NCBI GenBank assembly: GCA_005878955.1
Contig: VBMI01000091.1
Span: forward strand, 1-54,621
DNA length: 54,621 bases
Direction: 5' to 3'
Origin: Methanobacteriota archaeon
GTDB lineage: Archaea > Thermoplasmatota > Thermoplasmata > RBG-16-68-12
The notes beneath the pieces are model-generated. The model had not been told where the DNA came from and ran no database searches. It saw only the letters and a program-made list of their open reading frames with translations. Numbering within the stretch: the stretch's first letter is position 1; each line of letters begins with the position of its first letter. Both the position numbers and the translations under genes were made by a program. Shown here piece after piece: positions 1 through 7,050 of the stretch.

Positions 1-385
1 CGAAAGAGGGGGCGATTGCGCGACCTAGAAGAACCCCACTTATAGTCAGGATGGAGTGGAGTAACCAAACGGCGGCTCCGGCTCGTATGAGCGAACTCCC
101 AATCCGCTGTCTCTCCTGCGCGGATAATGCTGGATGCTTGCCTCCAGCCCGTCCGACGATGACAATCCCCCCAAGGAGGGAATCCCTCGGCGTACAATAA
201 AGGAAAGCCTTCGGAACGAGGCCACCCATCGTCGAGACTCGGCCTCTCAAGCTCCGGCCACCCGCGCTGATGTGGGAGCACCTATCAGTCCCTGCACCCT
301 CAGAGGCGATAACAGCTTCGAAGCCCTTAAGAGAAGGGGACGCGACCTCACCGCCCCCGGCCTGCCTCATTCGCGAGTGGTTCCA
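1..385. other. Upstream region, no gene supported
   Basis: I see no convincing gene here. A TATA-like stretch (cttatag) lies at about 39-45. The reading frame of the following surface protein stays open back to 134, but the residues before position 386 are polar and unlike a signal peptide, so I treat them as non-coding. The left edge may cut a neighbouring gene that I cannot identify. Confidence 0.4.
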
Positions 386-2230
386 ATGAACCTGTCCCCG
401 AACGAACATCGAGTCTCCAGCACTGCGATCGTCCTTGTCGCAATGGCGGCCCTCGTAGCCACGTTTGCGAACACCGCGAGCGCCTCCGGCCCCGACGGCC
501 AGGTCCGCGGGTTCGCAACGGAGTACCTGACGGGCTCCCCCGTCGCGGGCGCCGAGATCGGGATCGAGGCCTCGGACTTCCCGTGGGTCTTCCAGACGAC
601 CACGGACCCGGGCGGGTACTACTCCATCGCAGTTCCTCCGCATCGGTACACGCTCTCCGTGTCGACTCCGATTCACGTCCGTGACCAGTACTCGATCGCC
701 GTGGGCTCCGGGGAGACGACCTGGAGGAACCTGACGCTCACCCCGGTCGGGGGCCGCACCGCATGGATCCAGGGCTACCTGACCGATGGGGTCTCCGGCT
801 TCCCGGTGACCGCGGGGACGATCGTCGCGGGACCGCCGTCGTGGACGGGCGGGGACCGGAACACGAGCTCCCTGAACGCCACCGGATACTACGAGATCGC
901 GATCAGCCCGGGCAGCTACGAGGTCTCCACCGAGGGCGTGTTCGGCTACGACCCGTACAGCTACTATCCGGTCTCGGCGAGCGGCGGGCGGGCCACCTGG
1001 TACAACTTCACCCTGAACCCGAACCCCGTCAACGTGTGGATCAACGGGACCGTGCGCGACTCGATCACGAGCGCGGCGATCCCGGGGGCGAGGGTCTTCG
1101 TCCGCGTCGATACGCTGCAGTTCCCGGACACGACGTCGGACGCCAACGGATCCTACTCGGTCCAGGTGCAGTCGGGGAGCGCGGAACTCTCCGCGGACGC
1201 CGTGGGCTACGTCCCCGCCTCCACGAGCACGTACGTCTGGGGCCCCGGAGCTTACTACGAGGACCTCTACCTCGATCCCCTCTCCCTCTCCATCCGCGGA
1301 TACGTGAGGGACGGCGTGACGAAGGTCGGCCTCCCGGGCGTCCGCGTCACGCTGACCCCGCTCTTCGGCACCGGATACTATGACCAGACGACGACGGACG
1401 CGGCGGGATACTACCACTTCGCGGCGCCGGACGACTACTTCGTCGTCGCGGCGAACGTGGCCGGCTACGCCCCGTGGTCGACGTGGGTCCTGTCCTTTGG
1501 CGGGCCGGTCGTCTGGGCGAACGGGACCCTGTGGCCGATCATCTCGACGGTCTCGGGGTACCTCATCGACGGCCTGGACGGCACCCGCATCCCCGGCCTC
1601 CTCGTGAGCGTCCTCGACCTCCGGTCGGGGTACGTCGTCTCGGCGACCTCGGACGCGACCGGCCTCTACACCGTCACCACCACCGTGAGCCCCGCCATCG
1701 TCGTGGACGTGTACGCTCAGGGGCCCTACGCAGGGAACATCGCCTACGTGGGGACACGTCCGTATCAGACGACGTGGGTGAACCTCACCCTCGCGCGGCT
1801 CTCCGCCCAGATTCTCGTGAACGTGACGGACGCGGTGACGGGCCTCCCGATCTCCGGCGCGAACGTGATCGCGGGATGGTTCTACGGCTCGTACGGCGCG
1901 CTGACGAACGCGAGCGGGCAGGTCCGGATCGACGCACCCGCCGGGGCCGTCGTGTACCTGACCGCCCTCGCCTCGGGCTACCTGATCTGGACGGGGCCGA
2001 TGACGACCGTCGTCGGAGCGAACTGGGTTCCCATCCGGCTCTACCCGGACCTGCCGAAGGACGTGCGGATCCGCGGCTACGTGAACGACACGAGCGGGGC
2101 CGCGATCTGGGGCGCGACCGTGCACGCGACCGGACCGTCGGCCAGCCCCAGACGGTCCGCGCCACGGAATACGGGTACGCCGCCGCGCAGGCGACGGTGG
2201 CCCCGGCCCCGGGCGATACGATCTGGGTGA
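386..2230 (+). CDS. Secreted carboxypeptidase-regulatory-like repeat protein, N-terminal part (frameshifted)
   Basis: This is the N-terminal part of a large cell-surface protein. The chosen ATG gives a signal peptide with a hydrophobic core ending at AnTASAS (about residues 13-35). It is followed by six or more tandem beta-sandwich repeats of about 85 residues, of the carboxypeptidase-regulatory/PEGA-like type. Each repeat carries a GYV.D/G.P.aGA start, a GYY.i turn and a W.NLTL end. Such modules usually act as adhesive or structural spacers outside the cell. The frame is lost at about 2140 inside a repeat, after which the peptide becomes arginine-rich junk. The expected sequence, ending in WVNLTL, continues one base back in the next frame. 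The two halves are therefore one gene with a one-base loss, either decay or sequencing error. Confidence 0.8.
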   Translation: MNLSPNEHRVSSTAIVLVAMAALVATFANTASASGPDGQVRGFATEYLTGSPVAGAEIGIEASDFPWVFQTTTDPGGYYSIAVPPHRYTLSVSTPIHVRDQYSIAVGSGETTWRNLTLTPVGGRTAWIQGYLTDGVSGFPVTAGTIVAGPPSWTGGDRNTSSLNATGYYEIAISPGSYEVSTEGVFGYDPYSYYPVSASGGRATWYNFTLNPNPVNVWINGTVRDSITSAAIPGARVFVRVDTLQFPDTTSDANGSYSVQVQSGSAELSADAVGYVPASTSTYVWGPGAYYEDLYLDPLSLSIRGYVRDGVTKVGLPGVRVTLTPLFGTGYYDQTTTDAAGYYHFAAPDDYFVVAANVAGYAPWSTWVLSFGGPVVWANGTLWPIISTVSGYLIDGLDGTRIPGLLVSVLDLRSGYVVSATSDATGLYTVTTTVSPAIVVDVYAQGPYAGNIAYVGTRPYQTTWVNLTLARLSAQILVNVTDAVTGLPISGANVIAGWFYGSYGALTNASGQVRIDAPAGAVVYLTALASGYLIWTGPMTTVVGANWVPIRLYPDLPKDVRIRGYVNDTSGAAIWGATVHATGPSASPRRSAPRNTGTPPRRRRWPRPRAIRSG

Positions 2231-3705
2231 ACCTCACGCTCCCCACGGACTCCACGCCCCCCAACATCCGGAGCTTCACGGCGAACCCGTCCACGGGCGT
2301 GGACATCACGACCCCCGCCGCCCTCCTCGGTGACGTCGGGGAATCGAATCTGGAGCGGGCGACGATATCGATCCTCATGCTCCAGTCCGTCTCCGCGGGC
2401 GTCGGGACGTACCTGAACCTCGGGCTGATCGACCCCGCGAACGTCTCCGTCGCGAACCCGAGCCCCGGCAACTACACGGTCGCGTCATCGTGGGACACGC
2501 GGACGCCCGTCGCGCGCCTCTCGGACGGGTCCGCCTCCACGTGGTGGACGATGACCCCCGTCGTGCCGTTCCTCGGCGTCGTCCCGGGGTACTGGGACAA
2601 CGGGAGCGGGCCCGTGCCGGGCGGCGCGGTGTTCGACGTCCGCAACGGACGGCTGCTCTTCGTCACCACGGGGTACGCGCTCATCGACCCGCGGGACGAA
2701 CCCGCCTCCACGTTCGCGCCGTACGCCTTCGGCCTCCGGGTGAACATGGCGACGGCCCAGATCCTGAGCTCGGTGCTGGTGAACGGCCCGGCGTTCCGGC
2801 TCGGGACCCTCGGCATGGCCCTGTCACGAACGGTTCCCGGCGGGTCGTACGCCGCGCTCCTCGAGACGTGGGACAGCGCGGGCCAGTACGACGCCGCCGT
2901 GGCGATGATGCAGACCGGGCCGGACACGACCCCGCCCGCGGCCAACGCGGGGCCCGACCAGAGCGTCGATGAGGACACGACGGTGACCTTCGACGGCTCC
3001 GCGTCCACAGACAACGTCGGGATCGTGAGCTACATGTGGACGTTCAACGACGGGGGCCCACAAGTCCTCACGGGCGCAATCGTGACGCATGTCTTCAGCA
3101 CGCCGGGGACGTACGTCGTCACGTTGACCGTGACGGACGGCGCGGGGAACTCCGACACGGACACGATGACCGTGACCGTCTATGACGTGACCTCGCCGAC
3201 GGTATCCGTCTCGGCCCCCTCCGAGGGCGCGACGGTGTCCGGGGCGGTCTCCGTCAGCGCCGTCGCGGCGGACAACGTGGGCGTGGTCCGCGTGGAGTTC
3301 CTCGTCGACGGGGTCTCCGCCGGGAACGACACGGCCGCGCCCTTCGGGATCACGCTCGCCTCGGGAAGCCTCAGCCTGGGGAATCACACGATCGAGGTCG
3401 TCGCCTTCGACGCGGCGGGGAACTCCGCCTCCGACGTGCGGCACGTCCGCGTCGTGAGTTCGCCGCCCGGCGGCGGACCCGGGGCGTCGCCTCCCCTCCT
3501 GCTGATTGGGATCATCCTCGTCGTCACCCTCGCGATGATTGCAGCGGCGGCCATCCTCCTGAGAAAACGGAAGCCGCGCTACCCGATGACGGCCCCGACG
3601 TATCCGCAGGCTCCGATCAATCCACCCGCGCCACCTTCGGGGAGCGAGCAGGCGGCGGAATTGGACACCGGTGGAATCCAAGAGTTCGAGAGAGAGTCTC
3701 GCTAA
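2140..3705 (+). CDS. Surface repeat protein, C-terminal part: PKD and Ig-like domains with a membrane anchor
   Basis: This is the continuation of the preceding gene in another frame, beginning near 2140 with the rest of a repeat (ends DTIWVNLTL). It then has an about 220-residue beta-rich region, a PKD domain at about 2935-3180 (ANAGPDQSVDEDTTVTFDGS, WTFNDGG, GTYVVTLTV), and an Ig-like domain (VEFLVDGV, HTIEVVAFDAAGNSA). A single C-terminal membrane helix follows (LLLIGIILVVTLAMIAAAA) with a short RKRK cytoplasmic tail. The architecture predicts an extracellular protein held by its C-terminus. No separate promoter or start is visible at the junction, so I read it as the 3' part of one broken or mis-sequenced gene. 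Confidence 0.75.
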   Translation, partial: GQPQTVRATEYGYAAAQATVAPAPGDTIWVNLTLPTDSTPPNIRSFTANPSTGVDITTPAALLGDVGESNLERATISILMLQSVSAGVGTYLNLGLIDPANVSVANPSPGNYTVASSWDTRTPVARLSDGSASTWWTMTPVVPFLGVVPGYWDNGSGPVPGGAVFDVRNGRLLFVTTGYALIDPRDEPASTFAPYAFGLRVNMATAQILSSVLVNGPAFRLGTLGMALSRTVPGGSYAALLETWDSAGQYDAAVAMMQTGPDTTPPAANAGPDQSVDEDTTVTFDGSASTDNVGIVSYMWTFNDGGPQVLTGAIVTHVFSTPGTYVVTLTVTDGAGNSDTDTMTVTVYDVTSPTVSVSAPSEGATVSGAVSVSAVAADNVGVVRVEFLVDGVSAGNDTAAPFGITLASGSLSLGNHTIEVVAFDAAGNSASDVRHVRVVSSPPGGGPGASPPLLLIGIILVVTLAMIAAAAILLRKRKPRYPMTAPTYPQAPINPPAPPSGSEQAAELDTGGIQEFERESR

Positions 3706-3771
3706 CCCAGCGCCGCCTGAAGAACTCTCAAATAGATTCCGCCCTCTGACCGCGCGGAGAGTGACAGGCGG

Positions 3772-4269
3772 ATGTCGATGCATTCCCCGAGGCGGCTCGC
3801 GGCCACCGTGTTCGTGTCGCTGGACGGCGTGGTCGAGTCGCCGGAGAAGTGGTCCTTCCCGTACTGGAACGACGAGATTGGCAAGTTCAAGTTCGAGGAG
3901 ACCTTCGCCTCGGACGCGATCCTCCTCGGCCGCGTGACGTACGAGGGCTTCGCCGCGGCGTGGCCGAGCCGCAAGGACCCCGATGGGTTCGCGGACCGGT
4001 TCAACACGATGCCGAAGTACGTCGCCTCCCGCACCTTGAAGACGCTCGCGTGGAACAACTCCCACCTGATCGAGGGCGACCTGGCCAAGGCGGTCTCGAA
4101 GCTGAAGCGGGAGCCGGGGCAGGACATCGTCATCCACGGCTCCCCGGGCCTCATCCGGTCCCTGATGCCCCTCGACCTCATCGACGAGTACCGCCTCCTC
4201 GTCTACGTCTATCGGCGCTCGGACAAACCCGCCAAGGCGGGGGCGGCGGCCACGCCGTGGTCCGGTTGA
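3772..4269 (+). CDS. RibD C-terminal/dihydrofolate-reductase-like protein, truncated C-terminus
   Basis: The 165-residue protein matches the YyaP/YwjB-type DHFR-like (RibD C-terminal) family, which are NAD(P)H-dependent reductases of unknown substrate. Visible marks are an N-terminal strand with FVSLDGVVESP, a LLGRVTYEGFAAAWPS segment, the SRTL motif, IHGSPGLIRSL, and LIDEYRLLVY. Family members normally continue with a P.vLGsGkrlF strand and about 25 more residues. Here the sequence diverges right after LLVY into a basic, alanine-rich tail. The gene therefore seems to have lost or replaced its end and may be non-functional. The start at ATG 3772 (or the in-frame ATG two codons on) gives a normal N-terminus. 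Confidence 0.75.
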   Translation: MSMHSPRRLAATVFVSLDGVVESPEKWSFPYWNDEIGKFKFEETFASDAILLGRVTYEGFAAAWPSRKDPDGFADRFNTMPKYVASRTLKTLAWNNSHLIEGDLAKAVSKLKREPGQDIVIHGSPGLIRSLMPLDLIDEYRLLVYVYRRSDKPAKAGAAATPWSG

Positions 4270-4318
4270 GGGCTCGACGTTAGCGTATAGGGACCCTGGT
4301 GCCGCTGGGGGACGGGCG

Positions 4319-4328
4319 AATACTTATT
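4319..4328 (+). promoter_or_regulatory. TATA box of the bat-type regulator
   Basis: AATACTTATT is centred about 30 bases before the ATG at 4354. Archaeal transcription starts about 26 bases after the box, which would give an almost leaderless mRNA. Confidence 0.45.
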
Positions 4329-4353
4329 CCCCCGCTCCACGCTGGCTCTGACC

Positions 4354-5154
4354 ATGTCCATTTCGACTCCCCAGCCCGCCGAAGGGACCCTGTTCGCGGC
4401 CTCGATGGACGTCCGGCACGACTGCGCGGTCGGGAACCTGTCCCGGAAGTTCCCTGCCGTCCGCATCTACCACTGGTGCATGAACAGCCGCGACCTCCTC
4501 CAGGCCTCCGGACCCGCCGCCCAGCTCGACGCGTTCCGGGAGGCGGTCCTCTCGACGATCGGCGGGCGGCTCGTGTACGCGACCGCGGAGGGGATCATCC
4601 TCGTCACGGAAGCCCACTTCTGCTCCACCGTGAAGTCGCGCACCGTGACCTCCATCCTCTTGGCTGCGGGGGTCTGGGACATCCCTCCGGTCGTGTACCG
4701 CGAGGGTTGGGAATCGTGGAGGGTCCTCGCGTGGAGCGACCGTTCGCTGCGGGAGATGTTCCGCGAGATCCGCACGATCGGGGAGCTGCGGATCGTCTCG
4801 ATGCGGCCGATCGAGAACCTGCAGATGGAGAAGATGATGCTGATGCCCGCCTCGGACATCTTCGCGGGGCTCACGTCCAAGCAATCGAGCGCGGTGCTCC
4901 TGGGCCTCCGGCACGGATACTATTCCCTCCCGAGTGGCACGGACATCCAGCGCCTCGCGGACGGGGCCGGGCTCTCCTCCTCAACGTTCAGCGAGCACCT
5001 CCGGAAGGCGGAATCCCGGATCCTCCAGAACCTCCGTCCGTACCTCGAGGCGTATTCCCTCCGCGCCCCCGGCGACGTCGCGATCGGGGAGATCCGGGGC
5101 GACACCGCGCCGCCCGCTCGGGGGGGCGCAGCGATCCCGTCCGAAACTCCGTAG
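4354..5154 (+). CDS. Bat-type helix-turn-helix transcriptional regulator
   Basis: This 266-residue protein has the layout of the archaeal bacterio-opsin-activator (bat) HTH family. An N-terminal alpha/beta sensor part (about 1-175) has no recognised ligand motif. The C-terminal HTH_10 domain (about 190-245) carries the usual LTSKQSSAVLLGLRHGYYSLP entry helix region, the LADGAGLSSSTFSEHLRKAE recognition helices and a closing RILQNLRPYLE. It is expected to bind DNA and regulate genes I cannot name. It stands alone between the truncated reductase and tRNA-Thr. The ATG at 4354 is supported by a TATA-like box at the leaderless spacing. Confidence 0.85.
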   Translation: MSISTPQPAEGTLFAASMDVRHDCAVGNLSRKFPAVRIYHWCMNSRDLLQASGPAAQLDAFREAVLSTIGGRLVYATAEGIILVTEAHFCSTVKSRTVTSILLAAGVWDIPPVVYREGWESWRVLAWSDRSLREMFREIRTIGELRIVSMRPIENLQMEKMMLMPASDIFAGLTSKQSSAVLLGLRHGYYSLPSGTDIQRLADGAGLSSSTFSEHLRKAESRILQNLRPYLEAYSLRAPGDVAIGEIRGDTAPPARGGAAIPSETP

Positions 5155-5241
5155 CCCGCTCGACGGAATCGATGTCGCCCTGCGGGGAAGTCCGGGCGCT
5201 GAGGAATCTTCATTAAGCGTCCGAGGTTAGGCGCCCGCGCT

Positions 5242-5336
5242 GCCGCAGTGGCTTAGGGGTAGAGCGGCGCCTTGGTAACCGCCCTCTTGGGAGGCCATAC
5301 AGGCGCAGGTCGGGGGTTCAATTCCCCCCTGCGGCT
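5242..5336 (+). tRNA. tRNA-Thr(GGT) with a 23-base anticodon-loop intron
   Basis: All arms fold. Acceptor stem gccgcag (5242-5248) pairs with ctgcggc (5329-5335). The D arm is at 5251-5265. Anticodon stem gcgcc/ggcgc (5267-5271, 5302-5306) encloses the loop ttGGTaa. T arm ggggg-ttcaatt-ccccc spans 5312-5328, and the discriminator base is T, as expected for archaeal tRNA-Thr. No CCA is encoded. A 23-base insert at about 5278-5300 interrupts the anticodon loop at the canonical 37/38 site. It can form a small internal stem (CCTC/GAGG) and short paired and bulged elements of the kind cut by the archaeal tRNA splicing endonuclease. Three intronless partial copies of this gene follow downstream. 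Confidence 0.92.
5278..5300 (+). other. Archaeal tRNA intron (bulge-helix-bulge type)
   Basis: This 23-base insert lies in the anticodon loop between positions 37 and 38. The boundaries could equally be 5279-5301, because an A occurs at both ends. Removal gives a standard seven-base loop with anticodon GGT. The downstream copy at 5712 lacks exactly this insert, which confirms its limits. Confidence 0.85.
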
Positions 5337-5429
5337 TCCGGGTTCGCTGGAGGATCGTGCCCGTTTGTGGGAGGCGGTTTGAATGCCCTTTCACATCCAG
5401 ATGTAGATATGCAGGCACCCGCTTTCCGG

Positions 5430-5660
5430 ATGAGGCGCAAGAAGGTCGTCCAGACTGAAGTGGACCCCGCCACCGACGCCCGCCCCCGGCACATCGCGGA
5501 CCGACGGTCCATTCCCCTCAAGGACCTGGTGCGGGAGGAACTCCGGAGCTACGCGGACCGGCTCGAGGGAGACATCGAGACGGACCCTGCCTTCGAGATA
5601 ATCGGGTGCTGGGACCTCAAGGGCAAGAACTGGAGCGAGCGAAAGGACTGGAGGCCGTGA
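5430..5660 (+). CDS. VapB-like antitoxin (small ribbon-helix-helix type)
   Basis: The 76-residue protein has the look of archaeal VapB antitoxins. An N-terminal basic strand (MRRKKVVQTEV) is followed by two helices around IADRRSIPLKDLVREELRSY for DNA binding. A C-terminal toxin-wrapping tail contains DPAFEIIG and ends NWSERKDWRP. The start is set at ATG 5430; an in-frame ATG at 5409 is possible but adds residues without homology to the strand. Its stop codon overlaps a GTG that opens the remains of a PIN-domain toxin, the usual vapBC coupling. It should bind its own promoter and neutralise VapC, but the partner is destroyed here. Confidence 0.6.
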   Translation: MRRKKVVQTEVDPATDARPRHIADRRSIPLKDLVREELRSYADRLEGDIETDPAFEIIGCWDLKGKNWSERKDWRP

Positions 5661-5713
5661 GGCTCGTCCCCGCGGACACCGGCGCCCTCCCTGCTGAACG
5701 ACCGGCCCCATAG
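5657..5713 (+). pseudogene. VapC toxin remnant, cut off at a tRNA fragment
   Basis: GTG at 5657 overlaps the antitoxin stop (gtga) and starts an 18-residue peptide, MRLVPADTGALPAERPAP, before TAG at 5711. Its first 11 residues resemble the first strand of PIN-domain RNases (hydrophobic strand, then the acidic residue in aDT.al). PIN toxins are normally about 130 residues. The frame ends within two bases of the start of the tRNA-Thr fragment at 5712, so the toxin was probably lost when that junction formed. Confidence 0.5.
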
Positions 5714-5762
5714 CGGCGCCTTGGTAAGGCGCAGGTCGGGGGTTCAATTCCACTGCGGCTTC
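5712..5762 (+). repeat. Partial tRNA-Thr copy 1 (intronless 3' two-thirds)
   Basis: This stretch matches the mature tRNA-Thr from the end of the D arm to the discriminator (agcggcgccttggtaaggcg, then caggtcgggggttcaattcc). The intron is missing and two or three bases are lost in the T stem/acceptor region. No 5' half is present, so it cannot be a working tRNA. It looks like an attachment-site scar. Confidence 0.85.
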
Positions 5763-5793
5763 AGCGGTCAACCGGCGGGCCGTTGCTTCAGGA

Positions 5794-6060
5794 TCATACC
5801 TGGTACACGGACGATCGGTGTCCGAACCTGGTGAATCGGACCGTGTCACGCTCGACCTCGTAGACTCCACGAAAGTCCCCCACGCGCAACCTCCATGTGG
5901 CCTTCACGCCGCGGAGCGGCTTGATGTCCAATCCCGGTCGCGTCCGAATCGGCTCTTGTGCAAGCGCTTCGAAGGCCTTCGCAAACCGCCGCTGAATTTC
6001 CCGCGGGAGGCGGCGGAACTCTTTCTCTGCGCTCGCTTTGAAGAAGATCTCCGCGGGCAC
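5794..6060 (-). CDS. RelE/ParE-family toxin
   Basis: The 88-residue protein fits the RelE superfamily of ribosome-dependent mRNA interferases. It has an N-terminal strand and helix with AEKEFRRLPREIQRRFAKAF, a central LDIKPLRGVKATWRLRVGDFR segment (basic catalytic face, residues about 45-65), and the closing strand R..YEV.rdtVRFTRFGHRSSVY. Length is normal. It starts seven bases after the antitoxin stop, the usual antitoxin-toxin order. It ends about 30 bases from the tRNA fragment at 5712-5762. A decayed paralogue sits in the same position beside the next tRNA fragment (7303-7573). Confidence 0.82.
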   Translation of the reverse strand: MPAEIFFKASAEKEFRRLPREIQRRFAKAFEALAQEPIRTRPGLDIKPLRGVKATWRLRVGDFRGVYEVERDTVRFTRFGHRSSVYQV

Positions 6061-6066
6061 CGCCGC

Positions 6067-6270
6067 TCACAACCGGAGCCGCTTCCGGACTTCGCCCCAA
6101 GGGATGTCCGGCTCCTCTCGGAGGCGCCGGAGATGTTCGCGCACGAACGGCCCCGGCGGGTTGTCATCCATGAGGTCGTTCAGTACCTCATCGTAGGTCG
6201 TCCCGCCAATCTTGTAGGAGCGGAGGCGGCGTAGCGTCTCCTGCTTGACTGGGACTGTCGTAGTCGCCAT
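6067..6270 (-). CDS. Antitoxin of the RelE module
   Basis: This 67-residue basic protein has an N-terminal MATTTVPVKQETLRRLRSYK and a central GGTTYDEVLNDLM segment, then a helical tail. This layout is seen in small archaeal antitoxins that precede RelE. The second module at 7581 has the same core (mAGaSfDDVLseLM). The ATG at 6270 (or 6273) is preferred over earlier in-frame codons because a TATA box at 6291-6301 predicts transcription starting at about 6271. It should repress its own promoter and hold the toxin inactive. Confidence 0.75.
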   Translation of the reverse strand: MATTTVPVKQETLRRLRSYKIGGTTYDEVLNDLMDDNPPGPFVREHLRRLREEPDIPWGEVRKRLRL

Positions 6271-6290
6271 CATCGTCACTATCACCACCA

Positions 6291-6301
6291 TCATATTAAT
6301 A
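6291..6301 (-). promoter_or_regulatory. TATA box of the RelE/antitoxin operon
   Basis: On the minus strand this reads TATTAATATGA, centred about 26 bases before the antitoxin ATG at 6270. The transcript is predicted to be leaderless. Confidence 0.55.
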
Positions 6302-6376
6302 GCCAGCGCGACACGCCGACGATTCTCCCTCGTGCCAAGTTGGGGAAAGGATGGATAGAGACAAGAAAAGAAGGTG

Positions 6377-6397
6377 GACGGACCGGTCGGGTCCGTC
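6377..6397 (-). terminator. Hairpin after the tandem-RAM gene
   Basis: Perfect 8-base arms GACGGACC and GGTCCGTC enclose a 5-base loop. On the minus strand the hairpin is followed by a pyrimidine-rich run (accttcttttcttgtctc). It lies about 12 bases after the stop at 6409. Confidence 0.5.
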
Positions 6398-6408
6398 TTA
6401 GGTTAGGT

Positions 6409-6918
6409 TCAAAGCTTCGGGAACGCCAGGAACGTCTCCGTTGAGAGGACGCCCGGCATGCTCTGGACCTTGTTGACGATCGTCTGGCGAAGCTCCTCGT
6501 TCGTTGCCGCGCCGATGCGGGCAACGATGTCCGAGTCCCCGGTCGTGCCGATGATCTCCTGGACCATGGGCAGCTTCTCCAGCTCGCTGATCGCCTGCTT
6601 CGGGTTCGACGAGCGGATGAGCACATACGCGCTGATCGGGTGCCCGTTGGTCTTCTTCTGCGCCCAGTTCCAGAGCGCCGGATAGGACCGGAAGCCCCGG
6701 ACGTGGTCCAGAAGCTGGACCTCGGACTGGAAGCCCCGTAGGGCGTCCGAGTCCCGGAAGTTACCCGCGACCGCGATGTCGTGTCGCCCGAAGACGGCCT
6801 CGGCGCTCGCCACGAAGGGCTTGCCCCGGAGGGTCGTCAGCGTTCTCTCCACATAGCCTGGCGCCACCTTGACGAAGATGACGCTGGTTCCATTGAGTTC
6901 GGTTTGCATTTCGCTCAC
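6409..6918 (-). CDS. Tandem Lrp/AsnC ligand-binding (RAM) domain protein without HTH
   Basis: The 169-residue protein consists of two RAM domains of about 75 residues each. The first (about 12-85) has VKVAPGYVERTLTTLRGKP, SAEAVFGRHDIAVAG and F.SEVQLLDHVRGFRSY. The second (about 95-165) has AYVLIRSSNPKQAISELEKL, QEIIGTTGDSDIVARIGA and IVNKVQSMPGVLSTET. The N-terminal DNA-binding domain of Lrp proteins is absent, so it may bind a small molecule and act through a partner. The GTG at 6918 is favoured because a TATA box at 6941-6950 predicts initiation near 6920; ATG at 6909 is the alternative. It lies inside the tRNA-fragment island. Confidence 0.8.
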   Translation of the reverse strand: MSEMQTELNGTSVIFVKVAPGYVERTLTTLRGKPFVASAEAVFGRHDIAVAGNFRDSDALRGFQSEVQLLDHVRGFRSYPALWNWAQKKTNGHPISAYVLIRSSNPKQAISELEKLPMVQEIIGTTGDSDIVARIGAATNEELRQTIVNKVQSMPGVLSTETFLAFPKL

Positions 6919-6940
6919 GTCTGGGCGTTCCTAGGCCGCG

Positions 6941-6950
6941 CATACTATAT
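6941..6950 (-). promoter_or_regulatory. TATA box of the tandem-RAM gene
   Basis: On the minus strand this reads ATATAGTATG, about 26 bases before the GTG start at 6918. Confidence 0.5.
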
Positions 6951-6993
6951 GACGGCGCGTATGCGATAGGTGCTTATAGGGTCTAGATTGCAG

Positions 6994-7009
6994 TATGGCA
7001 TATGCCATA
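6994..7009. promoter_or_regulatory. 16-base perfect palindrome, likely operator
   Basis: TATGGCATATGCCATA is an exact inverted repeat without a spacer. It sits between the two divergent genes at 6918 (minus) and 7051 (plus), just upstream of a possible TATA element (gttaagta, about 7013-7020). The downstream gene encodes a ribbon-helix-helix protein, and that class typically autoregulates by binding short inverted repeats. Confidence 0.5.
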
Positions 7010-7050
7010 ATCGTTAAGTACCTCGCCGTCCTCCAGACGCACTAGATCGC

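Noticed and set aside
51-200. A small gene resembling RNA polymerase subunit N at the left edge
   Set aside because: A short frame contains IRCLSC, but the second cysteine pair and conserved core of that subunit are absent.
2125-2160. Programmed -1 ribosomal frameshift in the surface protein
   Set aside because: The direction fits, but I find no slippery heptamer or evident downstream structure. A lost base is simpler.
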